Positions 1 through 9,861 of a stretch of DNA of 64,000 nucleotides are shown here, piece after piece; within the stretch, counting starts at the first letter, position 1, and each line of letters begins with the position of its first letter. Origin of the DNA: Posidonia oceanica (Eukaryota > Streptophyta > Magnoliopsida > Alismatales > Posidoniaceae); contig JAZBRS010000023.1 of the NCBI GenBank assembly GCA_037176725.1, positions 26,097,001 to 26,161,000 of the forward strand, written 5' to 3'. The notes beneath the pieces were generated by a model. It worked only from the letters and a program-made list of their open reading frames with translations, was not told the origin of the DNA and ran no database searches. Made by a program: the position numbers and the translations under genes.

Positions 1-80
1 ATTAGTCCACCGCCCAAGCTCCCCTGTCACGGCCGCTGTCGGTCGTCGGCCTCCTGCCACGCACGTCCCCTCCGCACTTA
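1..80. other. Unassigned GC-rich flank left of the duplicated block
   Basis: These bases precede the point where homology with 37050 onward begins. They do not match the corresponding stretch 36970-37049, which carries a TATA box. No coding frame or repeat was recognised in this short stretch, so copy 1 of the block starts next to a different neighbour than copy 2. Confidence 0.4.
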
Positions 81-1965
81 CTCACCACTACCTCCACACG
101 CTACAAGCCAAGCGTCATTTATTCCCAGCCACCGGTCACCCTCACCACCGATGGCCAACCCACACTTACAGCCTCTCACTGGCGCGGCCGTCCACCTCCC
201 TGCCACCGATGACTTCGTCGTCCCCCCTCTGCACCGCACTTACTTCCTTGGCCTCCGGACCTCTCTCACACGCTCTCACTGCCACCATCTCTGCGCTTGT
301 CAGATCTCTCCACCCTCGGGCGTAGTGAAACCCAATGAACAAAACCCACCTCCACCGCCATTTTCACCTGGACGGTACACAATTCACAAGCCCTCTACTC
401 CTCCTCCTTTGCTTCCAGAGCGCAATTGAGAGCCCAGAGAGCCTCCCTAGTCCATCCTTGTGTGATCCCAGCATTTCTAGAGCACTTCCAATCCTTCTCC
501 GTGTCGCGCCGCACCTTCTTCCCCAACTCCGGCGAGCACTCCAACCTTAGCCCGCCAGCTCCGGTGACGCCACAAGAGGTAAGCCTCCAACTGCATTGTA
601 GGTTTAAGGGTCCAGGAAGCTTCCCGAACCTCTCCCCTCTCTTCTTAGGTAACAAGCTCTCCTCCCCGCGTCCTTGGCCGACCCAACGGCCTCGGCCGTT
701 TGCCAACGCCGGCGAGGTGCCGACGAAGGTGGGATGGAGGCACAGACCTCCCTCCTTGACTCTGGGATTCACCCTCACATCCTCCTCCGCGCCTAGAAGC
801 TTCACAGCCCTCTCCTCGCGCACTCGGCCGCTCCTATGGCCGGAGCTCGACAGATGACGATGGCGAAATGGGGCGGGGATGGGTGGACCACCTCGGACCA
901 CCATTCTCCACACCAAGGGTGTGATTGGGTTCCTGGAAGCATCGTCAAGCTTCCTCGACCCTCACCGGTATTTTAGGCTTCGCCACTGCGGCGAATTATG
1001 GCATTGAAGTCTGGCCATCGGACTGCAAGGTCAGGCACTAGCTTAGGCGACAACTGGCCTACAACACAACTTGCCTGCCGACCCGACTTTGAGGCATTGC
1101 TCTAGCCACCTCAAGGTCCCATCTTGCTTGTTTAATATATGCTTTTAATCTCTGATGAATGGTCTTTATGCCTATGTGAATGGTTTCCTAATTTGCTTGC
1201 TTGTGTATCCTCGATTTGGCCGAGAACTTGGTTGTCTGGGCAACCTCAGTTGCAGTCTTGTCGCCGGTTCAACCGGCGACTAGGCTGCAACTCAGGCCGG
1301 TCCTCCGGCCGCGATATCTTGCAACTCACTTATCCATTTCGTTTGATTTTTGCTTCCTTATGATCATGGATGTTTGATCTATGTGCCTATGTGAATGTTT
1401 TTCTGTTTCATTTGCTCGTGAGTCCTAGATCAGGCCATGAAGCTGGCTGTCTGGGCAACTTGCGTTGCAGGCCTGCCGCCGGTACAACCGGCGAATCGGC
1501 TGCAACTCAAGCCAGTCCTCCGGCCATCTTCCAGCAATTATATCTTGTGACTCACACACCCTTTTTGTGATCTGAATACATGCTTTTGTTCCATGTTGAG
1601 CCAGCTTTAGCTCCACGAGGTTCATTTCCAATTCTACTGTGATTGTCTTGCTGGTTTTTGGCGATGAAAGCCTCTGCTTGGGAGGTCTACTAATGGCGAA
1701 GCCGCCTGACGTAGCGGCGACTGGCACTAGATGCCGCTCTCTGTAGCGGTTGGGTTGGTTGCTGCCGCCACCGACGATGCTCCTGCAGTCCAAGCAGCTG
1801 GCGAGCCGCTGGTTTTCCACCACATCGCTTTGCTTTTCCGACTTGTTTTATGTAGATCTTGTTGCCAAGCATGCTAGCTTCGATTCCCAGTTTTTGATCT
1901 TTAATTTCACATCATTTTCACGTCTCGATCGTGGCAGCAGCCGCTGCTGTGTGGAGAGCTAGTTC
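81..1965 (+). mobile_element. LTR A, 5' portion (copy 1), Tat/Ogre-type
   Basis: This is the left part of the plus-strand LTR that ends at 7006, separated from its right part by antisense LTR B. Its first 900 bases are GC-rich and exon-like, with a candidate splice donor (AGAGGTAAGCC) near 581. They are followed by T-rich sequence containing compensated hairpins at 1249-1291 and 1464-1506. The TATA box seen upstream of copy 2 (37030) is missing here, so copy 1 lacks the recognisable core promoter. The ORFs on both strands are short, overlapping and not conserved as proteins, so I do not call genes. Confidence 0.6.
1249..1506 (+). repeat. Two 43-bp compensated hairpin modules in LTR A
   Basis: Two modules of exactly 43 bases (1249-1291 and 1464-1506) share one layout: GTTGCAG, four bases, an inner palindrome, four bases, CTGCAAC. 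The first has inner arms GTCGCCGGTT and AACCGGCGAC around one base. The second has GCCGCCGGT and ACCGGCGAA. Further short inverted repeats flank them, for example GTTG...CAAC at 1231-1244 and GGCCGG...CCGGCC near 1297. Copies with extra unpaired C-to-T/G-to-A changes occur at 38213-38255 and 38439-38481. A 43-base module of the same layout is in LTR C at 34997-35039. Confidence 0.75.
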
Positions 1966-4900
1966 TGCTGTCTGCCGCCTGCCTCACCGGCGACCGGCAC
2001 AGGCACCGCCCAAACCGGCTGTGACCTCTTCCCAGGAGCCCACGGCAGGCCTCGCATGCTGCCATAGCTCGCGATGCGATCGTGCCATGAGAGGGGGAAG
2101 AAGCCGCTGTCCGTAGTGAATCTGGGGAGAAACTCGACTCGAAAACACCGAGAAAACGCGAAGATAAAAGAGATAAGACAAAAGGGAGTCACCACCTAGT
2201 CTATTCAATCGGGAGAGGAGGAAAACCGGGGAAAACAGGAAAAAAACTACAAACGAATGCAAAACTATGCAAAAGAGATGACTTGTGCCAAGGACAAGGG
2301 CAAAACGGTCATTGCAGATCCAGAGAAAGGGTAAGGACTCCTGTTACGTGCGGGGAAGGTGTTAGGCACCCCCGACACACCCAAGGAATCGGTATTTCTT
2401 AGCTTATCTCCCTCGCATTTACAGGATATCGACAAATGATTGCCTACTGCACGTCCAAGGGACAAGGAATGTTATGCATGGATGCCCAGATGCAAGCCTA
2501 AATGTCTAAATGCCTAGATATTGTAATAACATGCCCAAGTGTGTACTCTAAATGCGGTGTTGCATGGAAAAAGGGGAAACGTGCACCTATGTGCTCAGCT
2601 GCGCTGTCAATGTCCCGAATGGGACGGGCCCTGGTTCGTAAGAACTTCTGACAGTAAACATTAATGCCCTAATGCAAATGCAGGCGAGAAAACAAAATAT
2701 CGATAAAACCACACAATGCAGGTGTACAACATGCAAAGGGGAAAACAGAAGCGATAAATCATGCAAGGCGAGTGTGAAACAAATCGTCAAGTAAAGAAAA
2801 GCCACGCAATGCAAGTGTGAAACAAGCAAAGGGGAAACAAAGTAGGGTCGGAAAACCCTAATCTATATGCACGAGAAAACAGACTATGGAAACGATGTAT
2901 GCGGTGCAAGTGGTAAGGTCCTAAGTGATATGCTGTGATTCAGGTGGGCTTATCTTGTGGATCTGAGGCCTGATCTGAAATAACTTTGATCAGAATGGAA
3001 GAGCACTCAACCAGGAAGGCCTGGATGGTTAGATCGTAAAAATCCAACGGTCCGATCAGAAGTTATTCAGGTTTCAAGTCAGATGGCTCAAGGGCCAAAA
3101 AAAGTGATTTAAATGGGGACCTAAGTGCAAATTACCCCTATGTGTGTGCAATGCAGGGTGTCCTACTTGTAACGAGGCTGACAATGCTCAAACAGGTGCT
3201 ATGGTGTGATGTGCAATGATATGAAGTCGCAATGCATGCCAGAATGCAAAAGGTAGGGACCTAAGTGCAATTAAAGTAAATGCAAGGGTTAAAAGGTAAT
3301 TAGAATTAATGCAAGGGTTAAAATGTAATTAGAATGAATGTAGGGGCCTAGATGCAAATTAAAATAATGCAGGAACCTAAATGCAAATTAAAATAAATGC
3401 AGGGACCTAGGTGCTAAATGCCACATATGTAGATGTATGCAATACAATAAGGTCCTAAATGTGACAAGGACTAAAATGGGATATGCTAAAATGTGGGGAC
3501 CTAAATGCAATGCTGGAAATGATGCATGCATGCAATGTAGAGTCCTGAATGCAGTAAAATTATAATGTTGGTCTAAAATGCAATGCAAGGATGAATGTGA
3601 TAATGTCATGATGTGATTTGAATGCGTGAATGTATGTGAGAGGACTTATATGCAAATATGCAAAACTACAGGATTTAATAGCAGTGCAACATGATTTGAA
3701 TGCTTATTTAAATGATTAAATGCATGCAAAGGGACCTATGTGTAAATATGCAAGTCTACATGATTTAAGTGTAATGCAAAATGATTTAAATGCGTACTTA
3801 GGTGATAAAATGCATGAAGAAGGACCTATGTGCAATTATGCATAGTTATTGGACCTAATTGTAAAATGACTACAAATGCAATTTGATTGTAAAAACTATT
3901 TAAATGAAATGCAATGCATGAAGGAATTAAATGTAATAAAAATGAAATGCTGGTTTAAATGCAAAATGGTTCTAACAAGATGGATTAAATAAATGCAATG
4001 CGAAAAGGACCTAAATGTAATAAAACTATACTACAGGATTAAATGCTATTGCCATGATATTCTAAAATATGAAATAAATGGAATGTAATGCAAAAATGGA
4101 CCTGAATGCGATAAAAATATAATGCAGGACTTAACAATAAGGAAATAAGGATGCAATGCAAGCAATTGCAGGACCTGTATGCAAAATAACTAAAATGCAG
4201 GACTTAAACATAATGCAATAAAGTTTTAAAAACTATTTAAATGAAATGCAACATAAAAAGGACTTGGATGCAGTAAAAATAAAAGGGAGGATCTAACAGT
4301 AAAGAAATAAAACATGATAAACACAGCAGCTGGACCTACTTGCAATAAAAGTAAACTAACAGATTAAAATGCAATGTAATAAAGTTTAAATGAAATTTAA
4401 ATGAAAGTCTAACCTGGACTGGACCTGTATGCAATAAAAATAAATCAACAGATAAAAAGATAATGTAATAAAGTTTAAATGAAATAAAAATCGTACCTGG
4501 ATTGGACCTGCACGTAATAGGACAAATCTAAAGGACTAAAAGTTAATGTAATAAGATAAAAGAAAGAAAATTAAATGACATCTAATACTGGACTGGACTC
4601 AACTGCAAATAAAACATGTTTTTGGGTTTTTTAGCAAAGCAATATGATTTAAATAGAGATTTAAATGAAATCTACATCAGATTGGACTAATGTGCAAATA
4701 AAATAAAAGACAGGATGTAAATGTAATGCAATAAGGTAAAAATTGGAATTAAATAACTTCTGAAATTGATGCAGGACTAAAATGAAAATAAAATAAAATG
4801 CTGGACTTAAATGTAATGTAATAAAGTTAAAAAATCAAACTTAAATGAAATCCAAACGAAATCAGGACCTAAATGTAAACATAAAAACTAGCTAGGCTTT

Positions 4901-5664
4901 ATTTCAATATCAAACGAAAATTAAAAATCTAACCTATAAAACTAAGTTGCTACAGTAGCATGCAGGCACCGGCGAGGCAGCGGGCGGAGGCAGAGCTACA
5001 GGCGGCGGCGAGGCACGGGCGGAGGTCGGAGAGGTTAGGCGATGTCCGGCGAAGGTCTGGGAGTGATTCAGAGGCGGCGGGCCGTCTGCTGCGGGCGTGG
5101 CGTCTGCGGGCCGGCGAACGTCGCCGGGGAAGAAGGTGATTTCCGGCGAGCGCAGAAAAGGGGAGAGAGGGTGTGAAATGCACAGGAAAGAGGCGGGAAA
5201 GCAAGGTGGTGCTAAGACGAGTCTCCGGGAAGAAGAAGGTACCTGCGCGCGTGTTTGGATGGGGCTGCCGACCTCGGGTGGGTTCAGCCGATGATGCTGC
5301 GGGCTGAGGTGGAGTTGGAGGCGCCGGGAGGCCTCAGGCGTGATTGAGGCGAGTCGGCGGAGGTGGTCTGGGAAGCAACGGCCGGTCTTCTCTACGCGTA
5401 GATGGTCGGTGATGGGTGCTATGACGATAATTCTCTCTCCTCTCTCTCTGTGGCTCTCACTGGAATGGGCTCGTGCAAGTGGGCTCGTGGGCGGTTCACG
5501 GTGGTGGTGAGTAAGGGCTGAGGTGTCGGGGCGCAAGGAAGAGGAGGTGGCTGGAGGTGTGTGCTGTAGGCTGTTAGGTTTAGGTTTTTATCTCCTCTCT
5601 CTCTCTCCCTTCCGTTTTCCTTTTCTTTTCTCCTCCTTCCCCAACCTAGGGATGCTGTCGTTTT

Positions 5665-5672
5665 TTTTTATA
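5665..5672 (-). promoter_or_regulatory. TATA box of LTR B
   Basis: On the minus strand the sequence reads CCACTATAAAAAAAA about 740 bases after the LTR start at 6413 and just before the GC-rich leader. This is the expected place for a Pol II TATA box. It implies a U3 of about 0.77 kb and an R-U5 of more than 3.5 kb. In copy 2 the equivalent (near 42655) is changed by one base. Confidence 0.6.
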
Positions 5673-5757
5673 GTGGTGGGGGGGCGATGAGGACCACCGG
5701 ATCTGATCTGGGCAGAGGGATGCCAGCCAAGATGTGGGTGTGAGGTGTAGGCCATAG

Positions 5758-6372
5758 GTTTAGGTTTTTTTTGTTTTCAAATAGGAAAGCATTAGGGTTT
5801 TTAGGTTTTGGTTGTGAATGGCACTTGGGTTTTTTGGGTTTGAATGCATGGGTTTAGGGTTTAGTGGATGGGTCTTGCATGGGATATCAGTTTAGGGTTT
5901 GGATGATATGGGTTTTGAAAGAAACATGGGTTTTGGGTTTTGGGCTTTGGGTTTAACTAGGATTTGACATGGGATGTGAGTTTAGGGTTTGTGATTTTGG
6001 TTGTGAGTTTGAATGGGATGTGACCTAGGGTTTCTAGGGTTTTGCTTGTAGGGTTTAACTGGGATTAGGGTTTAGGACTGGTTGTGAAAATGGGCGTGAA
6101 ATGGGATCAGGGTTTAGGGTTTAGGGTTTAGGTTGTGGTTGTGGATTTAAATGGGATGTGACCTAGGATTTCTAGGGTTTTGGTTGTAGGGTTTAACTGG
6201 GATTAGGGTTTAGGACTGGTTGTAGGTTTAGGGTTTGGGAATGGTTGTAAAAATCAGATTTGAAATGGGATTAGGGTTTAGGTTGTGGTTGTGGGTTTGA
6301 ATGGGATGTGACCTAGGGTTTCTAGCGTTTTGGTTGTAGGGTTTAACTGGGATTAGGGTTTGAGTCCACCAG
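5758..6372 (+). repeat. Telomere-like TTTAGGG-rich tract in U3 of LTR B
   Basis: The stretch is a degenerate mixture of GGGTTTAGGG, GGTTTTGGG and TGTGACCTAGGGTTTCTAGG phrases. Up to three consecutive TTTAGGG units occur near 6110-6135. On the LTR sense strand these read AAACCCTAA, the plant telo-box sequence. Comparable tracts occur at the U3 end of LTR D (29040-29400), G (56160-56700), H (59880-60130) and the second B copy (42740-43370). Confidence 0.7.
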
Positions 6373-6413
6373 AGAAGAGCCATTAATCCTGGAGTCAAAA
6401 TGGGGTGTCTACA

Positions 6414-7006
6414 CTAGCGACCAAGCCCTGATCCAGACAGAGTGCTGAACTGCCGTTTTTGCCGCCTTCCGCTTGTTTCCTTCGACGCTTCTGTTTTCAG
6501 TTTGCTCTCTTGTTGTTTATCACCATTTTGCAATGCCTCGATTTCACTTATTTTGCTTTTAAACAAGGTTTTGCTAAGCTTTGCATGGTTTATAAAATTG
6601 CATCTGCATATCGCCTTAGGGCGCATATAAATCGGCATTCATTTGCCAACATTTTGCCACACTGTAGTAGATCAGTTAGAGAGACCGATTCCTCGGGCGT
6701 GTCAAGGGTGCCTAACACCTTCCCCGCACGTAACAGGAGTCCTTGTCCTTTCTCTAAACCGCATTGACTTTGTGTCATCCATTTGCATGTTCTTTACATA
6801 GTTTTCCTAGTTTTCCCGATTTAATAAATTAGGTAGCGACTCTCTTTCTTTTATTTTACTTTTCTTTTGCGTTTGCCTCTGTTTTCCGATGTTTTCGCGT
6901 CAAAGATCCCTCCTCGAAACCAACTGCTAATAGTGAACCTAATCCCAATTGGTGCACGCGAGCTCTGGCATCGTGCATGAACGATCCGAGTTTCGGGATT
7001 ACTACA
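6414..7006 (+). mobile_element. LTR A, 3' portion (copy 1)
   Basis: This is the R/U5 end of LTR A. It carries the family-wide block GTGCCTAACACCTTCCCCG at 6708-6726 and the U5 phrase TAGGTAGCGACTC near 6830. It terminates in GGGATTACTACA at 7006, one base before the primer-binding site. The left end abuts nested LTR B at 6413/6414. Confidence 0.85.
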
Positions 7007-7007
7007 G

Positions 7008-7025
7008 TGGCGACTCCACTGGGGA
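7008..7025 (+). promoter_or_regulatory. Primer-binding site of element A (copy 1)
   Basis: TGGCGACTCCACTGGGGA follows the LTR end after a single G. A PBS starting TGG pairs with the universal CCA end of a tRNA. This particular sequence is the one known from Ogre/Tat elements, where tRNA-Arg is the usual assignment. It fixes the element orientation as plus. Confidence 0.9.
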
Positions 7026-8224
7026 TACTAGACTCCGACTTTCGTTCCACTCTTCCGCTTTCTGTGTGGCTTGTGTATTTGCTTAGCTTAGCACCTGTTG
7101 CCTTGTTTATTTGCTTACAGCATTATGCTTTACTTATTGCTTATCTCAGCATTTAATTACTTTACTTGCTTATCTATTGCTTTAATTCATGCACTTTCCT
7201 TATTCCAGCATTCGACTACCATGCTTGCATGATTATTGCTTTAATCCATACCTTTTTGTCTGATGCTTGGTTTATTTTACACAAATATGCCATGTCACTT
7301 CACTAATGCACATGCCATGCTCGTATATGCCTTTTGATGTGCTGGTTGTCTTTCATTTTCACTAAACATGTCCACAACACTAGCACATACCATGAGAATG
7401 CTTTTTGCAATGATGTATGATGTTTGCCTGCCATGTTTGGGTGATTTTCTTCTCCTTTGCATTAAGCCTAAGGACAATTAGAGACTGATTGCTTCCCCCA
7501 TGGCTAACTAAAAACGGCAAGTAAAAATAACTAGGTACAACTAGAGACCTCCACACACTTGCATCCCCTTTGTGTTAATAAAATATGCAAGATAAAAGAC
7601 TTTAATCATGTTTGCATGAAGCATCATATAGGGCAAACATCTTCTCATCTAAGTCTACCTACCAGTCCGAGAAGGATAGTCCCGGCCTCTTGCTCCATCG
7701 CTTTGGTGTGGCGTGAGTTGGTCGGTCTATCTCCCTTGTTCGGGGTCGCGTCGGTGTTAGTAGAGGGTGCAGCCCATGCTTTGGCAGGGCCAAGGCTCCT
7801 AAAGCACCACCCCGTCACTGCCTGAGCTTCGGCCAGGATTTAGACGTGCGACCTACTTTTTCTGACCTAAGTCGGTGACCCGTACACCTATGAGTGTCCA
7901 AAGTAGACTACCTACTAGGATACACTAGATTGGTGAGAGAGAGCATGCTAGAAAGCATACATGTCATTCATACCACAATTAAATACATTTGCATTTCACT
8001 TTCAGGTTCTAATCCCTATTTCTATTTATGTTGTGTCAAACAGAGGTCAGTGAGCAAGTTCCCTAGCTAGGAGCTCGAGTACTTTCCCTTACTGACACCC
8101 CTGTTGTGACACTTGTTCACGACCATCCTCTTCCGAGCTATCCATTTTTGCAACGATAGCTCCAACTAGGACTCGTCCTCTTTCTTCTCGTCGCAGCCCT
8201 ATTCACACTCGCTCTAGGTCAGCG
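7026..8224 (+). other. Untranslated leader of element A (copy 1) with a conserved core
   Basis: No long ORF is present between the PBS and gag. The T-rich first half contains nothing recognisable. The stretch from about 7695 to 7900 is strikingly conserved in the independent element C (minus strand, 27112-27355), at about 88% by eye, although it is not obviously coding. Position and conservation fit a packaging, dimerisation or translation signal; that role is inferred. Confidence 0.65.
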
Positions 8225-9318
8225 ATGGCCCAGCGCACCATTGAGCCCCTACTTACTGTTGTCTCGGAGGGGATTTCCGCTTCGGTCCCTCCGACTCTCG
8301 CTTCCACTCCCTCTGTGCCCCTTGTGGCACCAGGGTTTCCCCCTCTAGTGTCTGGGGCACCCCAGTATGCTATGGGGCATTGGCAGACTTACGCCCCTCT
8401 GGATCCGGTCACCGAGCCCATCTTGATGACCCCTACTCGTGCTTCGGAGGCGCCTTTAACCCCTCCTTCCTAGGGCCATGTCACTCTTGACATCCCTCCT
8501 GCTGCGGCGACCCTTGCCATAGATTCCCTATCTCCTGGACAATCTGTGTCCCGGCCTCTTGAATTTGGTTCCCCGCCGGTACTGCACCTCAACATTCCCA
8601 CTGACGGGACATCTGACATGCAGTACCAGCGCCTGATGGAGCTTGCCCAGAGGCTACAGGGCATGCCTCTATCGGTTCGCCCCTCTTTCATTCCTACTGC
8701 TCCTGAGATTCCCCTGCAGCCTGCTCCTGCACATCATGCCTTCCCCTCTGCACCCCCGCCTGGACCATCGCCTCAGCTACTCACTGCTCAGGCGATGGGG
8801 GCATGGTTTCCGTCTCCTACATCTGCACAGCACTATGCACAGAATGCACCTCTGCCACCTGTTGGCCAATCCTTCGGGCTGGTTGGAGACAGTACCCCAC
8901 AGGCCCACCGCCCGGCACCGCGTCGGTGCGGCCACTGTTGCTCTAGCACTCTGCATTACCACCTGCACAGCATTCTAGCTATCCTTACCCCTTGCATCAG
9001 GCTCAGATCCCCGCATACATTCCATCATACACTACACCACTGCACGCATACGCCAGCCATCCCGTCGCACCACCAGGCGACGTGATGGTGGATCCGGAGG
9101 AGTACCTCGGTGCGACCCAACCGGCGTATGTGATCTCTGCCCCTGCTGCCCCATCACCTCCGGCAGCCAATCCAGACCCCATCAATAGTAGGGTGGACGT
9201 TCTGGAGAAAGCACCACGTCTAGGGTAGAGTACTGACCACCGCTCCTACCAATTCCGGGACCTCCGCTACTTTCCAGAGGCAGTACTCCCATCGAAACTC
9301 AAAATCTCGGAATTTCAT
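8225..9318 (+). pseudogene. gag: gag remnant of element A (copy 1), truncated
   Basis: The frame opens with MAQRTIEPLL, whose preceding residues (TRSRSA) and start match the gag of element C, so ATG 8225 or slightly upstream is plausible. The visible part is the Pro/Ser-rich N-terminal region of a Tat-type gag. An in-frame TAG interrupts it at 8472-8474 and is shared with copy 2. The frame is further broken near 8885-8900. At 9318, just where the capsid domain would begin, homology to gag ends and unrelated sequence follows, so the capsid and nucleic-acid-binding parts are absent. It cannot give a functional Gag. Confidence 0.8.
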
Positions 9319-9861
9319 CCCCCAACGTAGGGATATTTAATCCGATTTCATCCCCCCTGGTAAATATTATTTTGGTGCAATCAACCGAACACACTCTCCA
9401 AAGTACAGAGGACACAGCCGACGTAAACATTTCCAGCTTATTCCAAACACTTAAATTGCCAGCAGAGCCTCACGAAGGTCAGACTGCAAGGGAGTTGACA
9501 ACAGAGCCACATGAAGGCCAGACTGTAGCTGCAAAACCTCACGAAAGTCAGACTGCAACATCGCTGCCACCACTATTAGGCGCACCGGCCCCCGAACCTC
9601 CGGATTGGCCACCTCTTTCTTCTTCGCCCTCTTCTTCCGGTGCCGTGGCCCCTGAACCTCCGGATCGGCCACCTCTTCCTTCTTCTCCCTCCTCTTCCGG
9701 CACCGCCGCTTCTAAGCCTCCGCCTCCTCCAGCTCCAGACATCTTTTCCTCCTTGGAGCAAAGGCCGGGGCAAATTCTACACAAGTCACAACGACTCGTA
9801 GACAAGGTCCGCCGCCTCACGGCTGATTTCTCTAAAGGTCTACAACCTCAGAGACCTGAAG
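9319..9861 (+). other. Pol-upstream linker of element F, Pro-rich ORF
   Basis: Sequence changes abruptly at 9318/9319. An open frame at 9372-9935 encodes a threefold octapeptide-like repeat (variants of EPHEGQTA, residues about 32-60), then Pro/Ser-rich repeats around APEPPDWPPL and APEPPDRPPL, and an acidic tail. I do not recognise a domain. In Tat elements a poorly conserved linker precedes RT, so this is probably that part of element F's polyprotein. It is in a different frame from the pol ORF that starts at 9862. A short direct repeat (ATTTCATCCCCC) occurs at about 9313 and again about 38 bases later, next to the junction. Confidence 0.5.

Larger units (their letters stand above)
1966..6413 (-). 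mobile_element. Solo LTR B nested in LTR A (copy 1), antisense
   Basis: On the minus strand the LTR starts at 6413 with TGTAGACACCCCATTTTGAC, the standard start of this family. It then runs through a telomere-like AAACCCTAA-rich U3, a TATA box near 5672, a GC-rich exon-like stretch (5560-4960), a long A/T-rich stretch built from 'ggtccctatgcat'-like phrases, and the conserved block at 2351-2369. It ends with sequence resembling the other LTR 3' ends near 2000-2100. No PBS, gag or pol lies inside, so it is a solo LTR of about 4.4 kb. The left boundary is uncertain (roughly 1930-2060). The right flank is CTAGC, but I could not find a convincing matching target duplication on the left. Confidence 0.7.
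81..9318 (+). repeat. Long duplicated block, copy 1 (matches 37050-46318)
   Basis: The block reappears at 37050-46318 with the same order of parts: LTR A, nested antisense LTR B, LTR A remainder, PBS, leader and the first part of gag. Sampled stretches differ at about 3% of positions, mostly transitions, with small indels such as an 11-base insertion near 38271 and about 22 extra bases near 42930. The offset grows from 36969 to 37000. Homology starts sharply at 81/37050 and stops sharply at about 9318/46318, inside gag. Both copies carry the same nested LTR with the same right junction, so LTR B was already inserted when the block was copied. Segmental duplication or retrotransposition of a composite LTR would both explain this. 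Confidence 0.93.

Noticed and set aside
395..916. 173- and 143-codon ORFs at the start, repeated at 37235-37885
   Set aside because: Both strands are open through the same GC-rich LTR leader, and substitutions between copies show no codon pattern by eye.
4934..5536. 200-codon minus-strand Pro/Ser-rich ORF, also at 41931-42521
   Set aside because: It lies in the GC-rich leader of LTR B, overlaps open frames on the other strand, and has no recognisable domain.
5758..6372. True interstitial telomere
   Set aside because: Only up to three consecutive TTTAGGG units occur and the rest is a degenerate mixture within an LTR; it is telomere-like motif enrichment, not a telomere array.
8643..8978. Alternative-frame ORF overlapping gag, also at 45645
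   Set aside because: It shadows the Pro/Ser-rich gag frame, whose start and residues are conserved in element C while this frame is not.
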